Part shown: positions 1-6,763 of the stretch, piece by piece
Numbering within the stretch: position 1 is the stretch's first letter
Layout of the letters: each line of letters begins with the position of its first letter
Source of the DNA: Erysipelotrichaceae bacterium
GTDB lineage: Bacteria; Bacillota_I; Bacilli_A; Erysipelotrichales; Erysipelotrichaceae
Assembly: GCA_003543215.1 (NCBI GenBank)
Contig: DPJD01000001.1
Span: 199,188-217,169 of the forward strand
DNA: 17,982 nucleotides
Direction of reading: 5' to 3'
The notes under the pieces: generated by a model
Databases searched by the model: none
What the model was told of the DNA's origin: nothing
What the model saw: the letters and a program-made list of their open reading frames with translations, nothing else
Position numbers and translations under genes: made by a program

Positions 1-239
1 CCTAAGAATTCGATTTCTTCAGGACTTAAGCCTACTTTGAGACGTCCATTGAGAATGGCGATGGTTGCTGGAATCGCGCCATTATCACGAACGATCTTCT
101 CCACATTCAATGCGGTTTCCACATTCTTAGGATAAGGCATGCCATGGGAGATGATGGTTGATTCAAGTGCCACTACCGCTTTATTGTTGGCGAGGGCTGC
201 TTTAACTTCTTCACTGATATCAAGATATTTTTCAAACAT
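1..239 (-). CDS. psuG: Pseudouridine-5'-phosphate glycosidase, N-terminal part (cut by window edge)
   Basis: The enzyme reversibly splits pseudouridine 5'-phosphate into uracil and ribose 5-phosphate, completing pseudouridine salvage in the cytoplasm. Only the first 79 codons are visible. They begin MFEKYLDISEEV and carry the family hallmark ALESTIISHGMPYP (about residues 24-37), which includes the conserved acidic residue of the LEST motif, followed by NVETA and the AILNGR segment. The ATG at 239-237 is chosen because a GGAG Shine-Dalgarno lies just upstream on the minus strand and because it overlaps the last codons of psuK by 8 nt, typical of translational coupling. The rest of the protein, including the catalytic lysines known for the family, lies outside the window. 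The family call is near certain from the hallmark and the psuK neighbour. Confidence 0.93.
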   Translation of the reverse strand, partial: MFEKYLDISEEVKAALANNKAVVALESTIISHGMPYPKNVETALNVEKIVRDNGAIPATIAILNGRLKVGLSPEEIEFL

Positions 240-1311
240 GTTGGAGCTCCTTTAGTGTTTCATGTAGTGTTTGTTCATTCAGATTCGGATTGATGGTATC
301 GGGATGAGATAGGGCGAGACGAGATGCGGCCATTGCCACAGAACAAGTCTCTTTAAGCTCATAGCCCTTAAGATAAGCATAAACCAAGCCAGCCATGAAA
401 GCATCGCCAGCACCTGTCGCATTGATCACCTCAATCGGCAGTGTGGGGAAATGATGATGAGTCTTTCCTTCAAAGACTTGAACACCCTGTGAACCAATAC
501 TGATGAAGCTGCGTTTACACTTCAACATCCCTCCGAGCTCTAACAAAGAGGTGTTTTCATGACCACCCGTGAGCACTTCAGCTTCCATGCGATTGGGCTT
601 CAATGTGTGAATATTCTTTAAGTGATCCTTGATCTTCAATGCCTTTTTGGTTGAGACGGTATCCACAAAGAATTTTGTTTTAGGATACTGGGTCAACAGA
701 TGATCCAAGACAGATTGTGAGAGGTTGGTATCCAAGACAACCAATTGTGCATGTTCGATGATGGAACGTTTGGCTCGGATGTGATCCACAGTAAGCTTTT
801 CAATCGAATCCATGTGATTGATGGCCAACGCCATATCATGTGTTTCATCAAGTATGCTCAAATAAGTGGAAGTAACTTCACCGGACAGAATTATCGTGTC
901 CTGCATGTTCAGACCAATCGCTTGCGCTTCCTTGAGGATCTTTTGACCATAGGGATCATCCCCAATCACACTCATCAAACGGGTAGGAACACCCAACCTT
1001 GCGCAATTCTCTGCAATGTTACGTCCAACACCTCCTAAAGACACTTTAACCGTCCCAATGTTTGAATCTCTATGAATGAGTTTCTCTTTAGGAAAGCCTT
1101 GGATGTCCACATTGGATCCACCAATCACCAAGACATAGGGTTCATCTTGGACGATGTACCCCTTACCCAAGAGATATCCCTTTTTGAGTAGGTTGGTGAT
1201 GTGCACAGCGACCGAGGAACGTGTGATGCCTAAGCGCGATGCAATGTCGTTTTGTGAAATGGTGGGTTCTTGTTTTAAGATGTTTAAGATTTCTTGTTCA
1301 CGTTGCGTCAT
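232..1311 (-). CDS. psuK: PfkB-family pseudouridine kinase with N-terminal winged-helix domain
   Basis: A 359-residue protein. Residues about 1-55 form a MarR/Lrp-type helix-turn-helix (REQEILNIL, then DIASRLGITRSSV). The remainder is a ribokinase/PfkB fold with the GGVGRN motif near residue 93, the LKPNRMEAEVLTG segment, and the ATP/catalytic motif NATGAGDAFMAG near residue 300, which contains the catalytic Asp. The kinase phosphorylates pseudouridine, and psuG directly downstream then cleaves the product. The pairing makes pseudouridine the likely substrate rather than another nucleoside or sugar. E. coli YeiI has the same HTH-kinase architecture, whereas plain PsuK lacks the HTH. The ATG at 1311-1309 has AAAGGAAA upstream. 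The fused HTH suggests self-regulation, perhaps through the inverted repeat at 1322-1344. The kinase call is firm; the DNA-binding role is inferred. Confidence 0.9.
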   Translation of the reverse strand: MTQREQEILNILKQEPTISQNDIASRLGITRSSVAVHITNLLKKGYLLGKGYIVQDEPYVLVIGGSNVDIQGFPKEKLIHRDSNIGTVKVSLGGVGRNIAENCARLGVPTRLMSVIGDDPYGQKILKEAQAIGLNMQDTIILSGEVTSTYLSILDETHDMALAINHMDSIEKLTVDHIRAKRSIIEHAQLVVLDTNLSQSVLDHLLTQYPKTKFFVDTVSTKKALKIKDHLKNIHTLKPNRMEAEVLTGGHENTSLLELGGMLKCKRSFISIGSQGVQVFEGKTHHHFPTLPIEVINATGAGDAFMAGLVYAYLKGYELKETCSVAMAASRLALSHPDTINPNLNEQTLHETLKELQHV

Positions 1312-1321
1312 GTTTTCCTTT

Positions 1322-1344
1322 ATATTAGCTTAGTATCTAAATAT
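1322..1344. promoter_or_regulatory. Candidate operator for psuKG (inverted repeat)
   Basis: ATATTAG (1322-1328) and CTAAATAT (1337-1344) form near-perfect inverted arms with one extra base and an 8-nt spacer. They lie between the psuK -10 element and its start codon, where a repressor would block transcription. The obvious candidate ligand is the winged-helix domain of PsuK itself. No other member of a regulon is visible, so this rests on position and symmetry alone. Confidence 0.35.
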
Positions 1345-1350
1345 GTGCTT

Positions 1351-1379
1351 ATTATACTTGACACTTTGACAAAAATCAA
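1351..1379 (-). promoter_or_regulatory. psuKG promoter
   Basis: On the minus strand TTGATT (1379-1374) is followed after exactly 17 nt by a consensus TATAAT (1356-1351), about 40 nt upstream of the psuK start codon. It overlaps the presumed promoter region of the divergent hydrogenase gene. Confidence 0.7.
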
Positions 1380-1394
1380 GCCGTAATTTATTGA
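1366..1394 (+). promoter_or_regulatory. Tentative hydrogenase promoter
   Basis: TTGACA at 1366-1371 followed after 17 nt by TATTGA (1389-1394), a weak -10, about 50 nt before the hydrogenase ATG. A second TTGACA lies at 1358-1363 but lacks a well spaced partner. The element overlaps the -35 side of the psuK promoter, so the two transcription units may compete for polymerase. Confidence 0.35.
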
Positions 1395-1444
1395 ATGCGA
1401 TACTATCTAGGCGTACACTAAAAGTAACTAAGGGAGGGATTCCA

Positions 1445-2932
1445 ATGCGTGGCGTATTCACAACCGTAAAATTCTTACGTAATGAAATTTTTAAGAATGT
1501 AGCAGCCGCAGCCTATGAGAATTGGAGTGTAGAACAGATTGAAAATATCCCGAATGAAGTATTGGCGGAAGGAGCACCCAATTATCGTGATTCCGTCGAA
1601 TTAGAGCGCGAAATTGTTCGCGCTCGTATCAAAGCAGCCATGAATATGGAAATGGGCACCAATTTTAGTGAACATTTCATTGAAGAAGACTTGGCTGCAC
1701 TTAAACATAAAAAGGTGGGTCGTGACCTGGTCACCGTCATACCTCAAGCCTGTGAAGCCTGTCCTGAGAAAAGTTTTTTCGTAACCAATGCTTGTCATGG
1801 TTGTTTAGCACATCCTTGTGTTGAGGTGTGTCCTGTCAATGCGGTGAGTTTGATTGATAAACATGCCTATATCGATCAAGAGGCGTGTATCAAATGCGGT
1901 AAATGTTACGATGTGTGTCCTTATGGCTCCATCGTTAAAAATGATCGTCCTTGTGTTGCGGCTTGTGGTGTCAATGCGATTACCAAAGATGAAGTGGATC
2001 GAGCCGTTATCGTTAGTGATAAATGTGTCAGTTGTGGCATGTGCATGGTGGCTTGTCCATTTGGAGCCATTGTTGATAAATCAGAAATCTATCAATTAGT
2101 AGATGCCTTGAATGGACCTGATGAAGTGTGTGCCATTATCGCACCAGCTTTTGTTGGTCAATTTGGCGATAAAGTCACAGCCGACCAAGTGGTTGAAGGT
2201 TTATTACAGCTTGGCTTTGATGATGTTGGTGAAGTTGCTTATGGTGCGGATATCACCGCAGTCGATGAAGCGCGGCACTTTTTAAAACATGTGCCTTTGG
2301 ATCAACCATTCTTAGCCACTTCTTGTTGTCCTGCTTGGTTACAGGTTGCGAAGAAAGAGTTGGGACCTAAAGCGTATTGTGTATCTGATTCAGCATCACC
2401 GATGGTTGAAACAGCGAATTATCTTAGAAGGACGTTCCCGAATACAAAGATCGTCTTTGTTGGGCCATGTTCGGCAAAGAAGTTTGAAGCAGCTTATCTC
2501 GATGTGCAGAATAGTGTTGATTATGTAATCACTTACGAGGAAATCAATGCGATGATGATCGCCAAGGGCATTGATTTGGCAAAAATAGAACCGACACAGA
2601 AATTGAATCATGCCTCTGTCGATGGTCGTGGCTTTGCGATATCGGGTGGGGTCTTGAGTGCTGTTGAAAATGTCGTCAAACGTTTGGATCCCGATCGTGT
2701 TATCAAGGTTGAAAAGGCCCAGACACTATCTGAATGTAAGAAGTTGTTGATGTTGGCTAAGGCGGGGAAACGTGATGGATACATCATTGAAGGTATGGCT
2801 TGCCCAGGCGGTTGTGTTGGGGGAGCGGGAACAATCATCCATCAAACGCGTGCAACGGCAAATGTAACAAACTTCGCTCGTTCTTCCGAACGTTCGAGTG
2901 CCTTAAAGACTTACGAGGAATCAAAACCTTAA
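1445..2932 (+). CDS. Monomeric [FeFe] hydrogenase, group B type
   Basis: A 495-residue iron-sulfur protein predicted to interconvert protons/electrons and H2, normally with ferredoxin. Cysteine pairs and quartets lie at 103/106, 117/120/125/129, 148/151/154/158, 170/174 and 194/197/200/204, and include two CxxCxxC clusters of the 4Fe-4S type. The H-cluster domain carries all three signature regions in modified form: TSCCPAW (292-298), GPCSAKK (340-346) and MACPGGCVGG (451-460). Thus the proton-relay Cys (294) and the four H-cluster ligands (295, 342, 453, 457) are present. Ala replaces Gly in the first motif and GPC replaces MPC in the second, as in group B enzymes. The ATG at 1445 follows AAGGGAGGG by 6 nt; an in-frame TTG at 1391 has no ribosome binding site and sits in the promoter. 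No HydE/F/G maturases are in the window. Confidence 0.92.
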   Translation: MRGVFTTVKFLRNEIFKNVAAAAYENWSVEQIENIPNEVLAEGAPNYRDSVELEREIVRARIKAAMNMEMGTNFSEHFIEEDLAALKHKKVGRDLVTVIPQACEACPEKSFFVTNACHGCLAHPCVEVCPVNAVSLIDKHAYIDQEACIKCGKCYDVCPYGSIVKNDRPCVAACGVNAITKDEVDRAVIVSDKCVSCGMCMVACPFGAIVDKSEIYQLVDALNGPDEVCAIIAPAFVGQFGDKVTADQVVEGLLQLGFDDVGEVAYGADITAVDEARHFLKHVPLDQPFLATSCCPAWLQVAKKELGPKAYCVSDSASPMVETANYLRRTFPNTKIVFVGPCSAKKFEAAYLDVQNSVDYVITYEEINAMMIAKGIDLAKIEPTQKLNHASVDGRGFAISGGVLSAVENVVKRLDPDRVIKVEKAQTLSECKKLLMLAKAGKRDGYIIEGMACPGGCVGGAGTIIHQTRATANVTNFARSSERSSALKTYEESKP

Positions 2933-2957
2933 GCGTTGAGTTAAATCAACGCTTTTT
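2931..2957 (+). terminator. Intrinsic terminator after the hydrogenase
   Basis: AAGCGTTGA (2931-2939) pairs with TCAACGCTT (2946-2954) around a 6-nt loop, followed by a T tract. The hairpin begins inside the hydrogenase stop codon. The T/A-rich tail leads straight into the AAAGGAG of the next gene, so that gene depends on read-through or on an unseen promoter. Confidence 0.85.
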
Positions 2958-2972
2958 AAAAAAGGAGTCATT

Positions 2973-3284
2973 GTGCTTAGTGTCAAAGAAAAAGTATTCG
3001 ATCCACTGATTGATGATCATTTTGTGATTGAAAAACATCTCATTCAGTTCCAATCAAACGAAAATGTACTTCTAATAGATTGGACGAAATGTCGGCTCAC
3101 ACCTCAAGAGATCATTCAAACTTATTTACCAATCGTGGAATTTGCGCATGAGTTGGGCTATCGTGTGGAAGTTAAGATACCACTTGTTTTGATGAGTCGT
3201 TTCTCGTATGATGCCGATCCGATTGTCTTCTGTGGTCATACCTTAAATCCGTTTGCGTTTGACGATGTACACGTTATCTTGTAA
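2973..3284 (+). CDS. Small protein of unknown function (103 aa)
   Basis: I do not recognise this family. The GTG start at 2973 has a strong AAAGGAG six nt upstream (2961-2967), which is the main argument that it is real. The 103-residue product is soluble, with no signal peptide or membrane segment. It has alternating hydrophobic strands and helices (NVLLIDWTKC near 31-40, a helical TYLPIVEFAHELGYRVEVKI stretch near 50-69) and two isolated cysteines (40 and 87), so a small alpha/beta fold is plausible. It lies 40 nt after the hydrogenase stop and behind a terminator hairpin that overlaps that stop, so it may be a low-level read-through product. A functional link with the hydrogenase is possible but rests only on adjacency. 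Confidence 0.6.
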   Translation: MLSVKEKVFDPLIDDHFVIEKHLIQFQSNENVLLIDWTKCRLTPQEIIQTYLPIVEFAHELGYRVEVKIPLVLMSRFSYDADPIVFCGHTLNPFAFDDVHVIL

Positions 3285-3490
3285 GTCGTTCATAACGTAT
3301 GAAATCAGGAAAAAGAACAGATTTATTGTTTGAATGAAGGGTTTAAGGTCATGAAGTGAAGAGATTCTTTTGGGGGTTGTTTAACGAAGAACTTGGTGCT
3401 ATGATGTGCTTGTCATTGAAGAATTGGTATTGGGGGCATTGATCAATCGGGTGCATGTGGACGCTTTACCGGATTGTGAGCAAATAGCGT
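3285..3490 (+). other. Intergenic stretch with a possible gene remnant
   Basis: There is no intact gene here. Just before the terminator at 3491 an open stretch of about 30 codons ends at the TAA at 3490-3492 and reads plausibly as protein (VLVIEELVLGALINRVHVDALPDCEQIA). It lacks a ribosome binding site, and a stop codon lies upstream in the same frame. A second frame around 3355-3440 is also open for about 29 codons. This could be the decayed 3' end of a gene whose terminator survives, or chance. Confidence 0.25.
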
Positions 3491-3519
3491 AACCGACCTT
3501 AAGGTCGGTTTTTATTTTT
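3491..3519 (+). terminator. Intrinsic terminator
   Basis: AACCGACC (3491-3498) and GGTCGGTT (3503-3510) form a perfect 8-bp stem with a TTAA loop, followed by TTTATTTTT. It ends whatever transcription crosses 2973-3490. No complete gene lies directly before it. Confidence 0.88.
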
Positions 3520-3527
3520 GATATATT
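3519..3527 (+). promoter_or_regulatory. Extended -10 promoter candidate
   Basis: TGATATATT matches the TGnTATAAT extended -10 pattern. It lies just after the terminator at 3491-3519 and upstream of the secreted protein gene. No good -35 is present, which extended -10 promoters tolerate. Confidence 0.4.
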
Positions 3528-3544
3528 ATGATGAAAGGAGTGAT

Positions 3545-3643
3545 GTGGTGATTCTTAGTTTAGGAAGGGAATGTCGTTTTGTTTTTAGTTCCCATTATGT
3601 TTTGTGTATGGATGGCACAACTAAAAATGGTTTGGCTTTGTAA
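3545..3643 (+). CDS. Possible 32-codon small ORF upstream of the secreted protein
   Basis: Tandem GTG codons at 3545 and 3548 follow AAAGGAG (3534-3540), and the frame stays open to TAA at 3641-3643. The product is about 31-32 residues with two cysteines (RECRFVF, then YVLCMDG). It resembles no family I know and has no membrane segment. It ends 26 nt before the start of the secreted protein gene, so it could be a leader peptide or simply a fortuitous frame. The Shine-Dalgarno is the only positive evidence; the best upstream promoter would start transcription almost on top of it. Confidence 0.25.
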   Translation: MVILSLGRECRFVFSSHYVLCMDGTTKNGLAL

Positions 3644-3669
3644 AGGATGCGAAATAAAGGAGAAAAATA

Positions 3670-5349
3670 ATGAAACGAATCGCTTCTTTGTTTATCTCGC
3701 TCATGCTTATGCTTGCTCTTGCAAGTGTTGGCATTACCCAAGTTTCGGCTGGAACCGTTGATGATAAAGATTACTATCCGCTCTTTGCTGGGCAAAGCAC
3801 TGAGATTGGACATTTGGAAGTGTGGAACGATGCGTCCAACCTATATGTTCGCTTCGTTTTAGAAGAAGAAGGCTGGGAAATGACGGAAAGTCATTTAGCG
3901 GTTGTTGATGAAGTTTCTCAAATTCCGGTATCTGCCAAAACTTTGAATGCAGTACCCGGTCAATTTGAGTTTAAGCAAATGTATGAGCCTGCCGTGAGTG
4001 AAGCATTGTATGTGATTGCTAAAGGTGAACTCATCGGCATTACCGATCCGACGATGATTTTGGCAGCTCATGCTGAAGTCAGACATTCCATCTCGAAGTC
4101 CATTGCACCTGAAATGTCGTGGATGCGAAGTCTTGAATCGGATGACATCGATGTTGATGCAAACGTCAATGAAGTGTATCATACATCAGGTTTTGGAGGC
4201 GCTTGGTCATACTCTGACGTAATGCCATATCTGACCAACCTTAGTCCAGAAAATGTTTGGGACAATGGGATTTATCATGGACCTGTGGTTCCGAATGTTT
4301 CGTATGCCTCTTGGAAGTATGCGTATACGATTCCAGACGGTGGAAGTTATGCGGGTGCTTCAGATTTACGTTTATTTAAAGCAACATTCAATGTGCCTGA
4401 GAATTACATCATTCAAGGAGCTACGCTCGGCGTTGTGAATTATCTTGATCGAATTCCAATCAATGATAATTTATACATCTATGTCAATGAAGATTTATTG
4501 ATGTGGGGGGGCACACGTGCGAGTGTGATCAACTCTGCTGGCGGACATGAAGGTACGACGGGCATTTCTGCAATTCAAGGTTCAGCTCAAGTTGAAACAG
4601 ATGGTTGGTATCTTCCAGGCAACTTCCCGAACATCGATAATTTGTTAACAGGGATGAATAAACTTGAGATTTTTGTTGAAAAAAATGAATTGTGGGGTGG
4701 CTTGGGAAAGTTAGACCTACATTTGACTGGTTTGTTGTATAATCGTTTAGACTCGGCATGGGCAGCTCATGATGTCGGAGACCCCCTCATCAATACGACT
4801 TTGAAAGGGAATTGGGCGACCTATATTGAATATGAATTTACCTTAGAAGAGCCTAGTCTATTAAATGGGGATTTTGAGTCTCCATCAGTCGGTACATCAC
4901 CTTGGTATATCTATCCAGATGGGACGACTAATCTCGGATGGCGTGTGGCTTGGACGGATGCACTCATGCCTGGAGTGGCGTATTTAGAACTCCAGACAGT
5001 AGATGCTATAGGCTTTCTACCTTACCATGGACTTCAACATGCAGAATTGGACAGTTCCAGTTCTGTTAGAATCTACCAGGATGTTGCGACCATGGCGATG
5101 CAAGACTATAAATTGTCGTTTAGTTGGTCACCACGAACCGGAGGTCTTGTTGATGGACTTGAAGTCTATTGGGATGGTGCCTTGGTTGGCACCTATACGG
5201 ATTCGGTAGACATTCAATCTTGGCACACTGTTGTTCTTCATGATTTGGTAGCGAGTACAGTTTTGACAAGATTGGAGTTCAGAGAAGTTGGTGTTGCTAA
5301 TGGTTCTGGTACAATGTTGGATTATGTTTTGTTAACGCTTGATGATTGA
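3670..5349 (+). CDS. Secreted multi-domain beta-sandwich protein
   Basis: A 559-residue protein with a clear Sec signal peptide: MKR, a hydrophobic core to about residue 25, and a likely cleavage after VSA near residue 27. Residues about 30-110 resemble a beta-rich module common in secreted bacterial proteins (YPLFAGQ, VWNDASNLYVRF, MTESHLAV, VPGQFEF). Residues about 180-395 look like a galactose-binding-type sandwich (FNVPENYII, YLDRIPINDNLYIYVN). The C-terminal 160 residues resemble a DUF642/carbohydrate-binding jelly roll: LLNGDFESP, a GW...W core, HGLQHAELD, IYQDVAT, YKLSFSWSPR, LEVYWDG. There is no LPXTG anchor, transmembrane anchor or obvious catalytic domain, so it is probably released or loosely cell-associated, perhaps binding glycans. 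AAGGAG lies 7 nt before the ATG. The gene is monocistronic, ending at a shared terminator. Confidence 0.75.
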   Translation: MKRIASLFISLMLMLALASVGITQVSAGTVDDKDYYPLFAGQSTEIGHLEVWNDASNLYVRFVLEEEGWEMTESHLAVVDEVSQIPVSAKTLNAVPGQFEFKQMYEPAVSEALYVIAKGELIGITDPTMILAAHAEVRHSISKSIAPEMSWMRSLESDDIDVDANVNEVYHTSGFGGAWSYSDVMPYLTNLSPENVWDNGIYHGPVVPNVSYASWKYAYTIPDGGSYAGASDLRLFKATFNVPENYIIQGATLGVVNYLDRIPINDNLYIYVNEDLLMWGGTRASVINSAGGHEGTTGISAIQGSAQVETDGWYLPGNFPNIDNLLTGMNKLEIFVEKNELWGGLGKLDLHLTGLLYNRLDSAWAAHDVGDPLINTTLKGNWATYIEYEFTLEEPSLLNGDFESPSVGTSPWYIYPDGTTNLGWRVAWTDALMPGVAYLELQTVDAIGFLPYHGLQHAELDSSSSVRIYQDVATMAMQDYKLSFSWSPRTGGLVDGLEVYWDGALVGTYTDSVDIQSWHTVVLHDLVASTVLTRLEFREVGVANGSGTMLDYVLLTLDD

Positions 5350-5365
5350 TAAATAGAATTTCAAA

Positions 5366-5398
5366 AAAGCACACCGAGGATGATACTCGGTGTGCTTT
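5366..5398. terminator. Bidirectional terminator between convergent genes
   Basis: A perfect 13-bp stem, AAAGCACACCGAG (5366-5378) with CTCGGTGTGCTTT (5386-5398), around a 7-nt loop. A/T flanks on both sides let it serve the secreted protein gene (plus) and the sugar dehydrogenase (minus), whose stop codon it overlaps by two bases. Confidence 0.9.
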
Positions 5399-6626
5399 AG
5401 TTTGACTTTATTTGATACAGTCTTCCTGCATCTGTAATGGCATAGAGTGAGCCATCGATACCTTGAGCCACATCTCTGAAGCGTTGTTTTTCGCTTTGTA
5501 AGAGATGTTCTTCCGCAAGAACGTTATCCCCATCCAGTACGATACGAACAATGGCTTCTGCTTTGAGGCCAGCGATGAAGAGATTGTTCTGCCATTCTTT
5601 GAACATTTCGCCATCATAGAAAATCATGCCACTGGGGGCAATGACAGGATCCCAGTAATAACGAGGTTCTGCCATACCATCTTTTTGTGTGATTTTATCA
5701 CCGATGGGGTTTCCGTTGTATTCTTCGCCGTAGGAAACGATTGGCCAGCCATAATTCTTTTCGTGTTGGATCAAGTTGAGTTCATCGCCACCTTGAGGTC
5801 CCATTTCATTCGCCCATACCTCTTTTGTGATTGGGTGGATGGCGATGCCTTGAACATTGCGGTGACCCAAGGAAAAGACAGTACTGGAAAACCCATCCAC
5901 AATCTCTCCATCTTTACTGATGTAGTGGATCTTGCCATTGCCATTGGATGGGTCTTGAGCTTGCATGCGTCGATCAAAATCTTGACGATCTCCCGTCGTC
6001 AGATAAATGTTCTGTTGATCGTCAAAGACGATGCGTCCACCCAGATGATTGTTTCCAGTGAGATAGGGAAAAGCTGTAAAGACTGTTTCAAAATTGTTTA
6101 AACGATTGTTTGTAAGATCAAGTTCAGCGCGACCGATAGTGGTTGCGGAACCTTGTGTTGAAAGCGATGCGTAGGTAAAATAAAGTGTTGAATCCATCTC
6201 GAATTCAGAGCTGATGGACAAATCCAATAAACCACCTTGATTCTGTGTATTGATTGAAGGGAACCCTGAGATTCGAGTGATAAAGGTGCCATCCGCTTCT
6301 AGGATCACTAATTGTCCTGGTTTCTCTGTGATGACAAGTTTCCCATCGGGAAGGACATCAATACCCCAGGGTTCAACTAATTCTTGATTAATGATCGAAT
6401 AGGAATAAGTGACTTTTGTCTGTGTACTTGAAGCACGTGTCTGTCCTTCGAATGCAGGTTTAAAATCCGTGTTGGGAACTCTTGTTTCTAAGGGTGGGAA
6501 GAGAACCAAACTATTCTCTTCGACTTCGGGTAGTACGGGTGTATTCACGATGGGCTTAGTTTCAGGAGTTGCAGTGCAAGCACTGAGGAATAAAAGCACA
6601 CTCATGAAGTGGATGATCTTTTTCAT
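5397..6626 (-). CDS. PQQ-dependent sugar dehydrogenase-like lipoprotein
   Basis: A 409-residue protein with a lipoprotein signal peptide (lipobox LSAC, lipidated Cys17), so it is tethered outside the membrane. It is followed by a six-bladed beta-propeller of the glucose/sorbosone dehydrogenase family, related to the E. coli aldose dehydrogenase YliI. Visible landmarks are EPWGIDVLPDGKLVITEKPG (84-103), HLGGRIVFD (193-201) with the expected catalytic His193, TTGDRQD, GHRNVQG (253-259) with the cofactor-facing Arg255, MGPQGGDELN (274-283) and YGWP. Family members usually read EHGP at the fourth motif; here Met274 stands in place of the His. If active, it would oxidise aldoses with PQQ and pass electrons to an acceptor. 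No PQQ biosynthesis genes are in the window. AAAGGAGGAT lies upstream of the ATG. Confidence 0.85.
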   Translation of the reverse strand: MKKIIHFMSVLLFLSACTATPETKPIVNTPVLPEVEENSLVLFPPLETRVPNTDFKPAFEGQTRASSTQTKVTYSYSIINQELVEPWGIDVLPDGKLVITEKPGQLVILEADGTFITRISGFPSINTQNQGGLLDLSISSEFEMDSTLYFTYASLSTQGSATTIGRAELDLTNNRLNNFETVFTAFPYLTGNNHLGGRIVFDDQQNIYLTTGDRQDFDRRMQAQDPSNGNGKIHYISKDGEIVDGFSSTVFSLGHRNVQGIAIHPITKEVWANEMGPQGGDELNLIQHEKNYGWPIVSYGEEYNGNPIGDKITQKDGMAEPRYYWDPVIAPSGMIFYDGEMFKEWQNNLFIAGLKAEAIVRIVLDGDNVLAEEHLLQSEKQRFRDVAQGIDGSLYAITDAGRLYQIKSN

Positions 6627-6641
6627 AAGAATCCTCCTTTG

Positions 6642-6667
6642 TTAAGCACAGTATAGAATGTGCTTAA
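6642..6667. promoter_or_regulatory. Inverted repeat over the dehydrogenase -10 region (operator candidate)
   Basis: TTAAGCACA (6642-6650) and TGTGCTTAA (6659-6667) are perfect 9-bp inverted arms with an 8-nt spacer. On the minus strand a TATACT -10 element (6655-6650) sits at the centre, 24 nt before the dehydrogenase start. Its -35 partner, TTAAAA at 17 nt, is weak. A repressor bound here would cover the promoter. On the plus strand a T run follows the repeat, so a terminator for antisense transcription is an alternative reading. Confidence 0.5.
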
Positions 6668-6727
6668 TCTTTTTTTAAGCCAGATGCCCATTTTTTATGA
6701 AACGATTGACCAATTTTTAACTAAGTC

Positions 6728-6756
6728 TTGAATTGATGATTCAAAGCGTGTAGATT
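6728..6756 (+). promoter_or_regulatory. Promoter giving a probable leaderless HAD-phosphatase mRNA
   Basis: TTGAAT (6728-6733), a 17-nt spacer, then TAGATT (6751-6756). The predicted start of transcription (6763-6764) coincides with the ATG at 6764. There is no Shine-Dalgarno before that ATG. Confidence 0.5.
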
Positions 6757-6763
6757 CACTAGT

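Noticed and set aside
1391..1444. N-terminal extension of the hydrogenase from the TTG at 1391
   Set aside because: The TTG has no ribosome binding site and lies in the promoter. ATG 1445 has AAGGGAGGG at correct spacing and fits the conserved start of the family.
5505..6101. 198-aa plus-strand open frame
   Set aside because: It is antisense to the sugar dehydrogenase, whose motifs and codon use are convincing. It lacks a ribosome binding site or family features.
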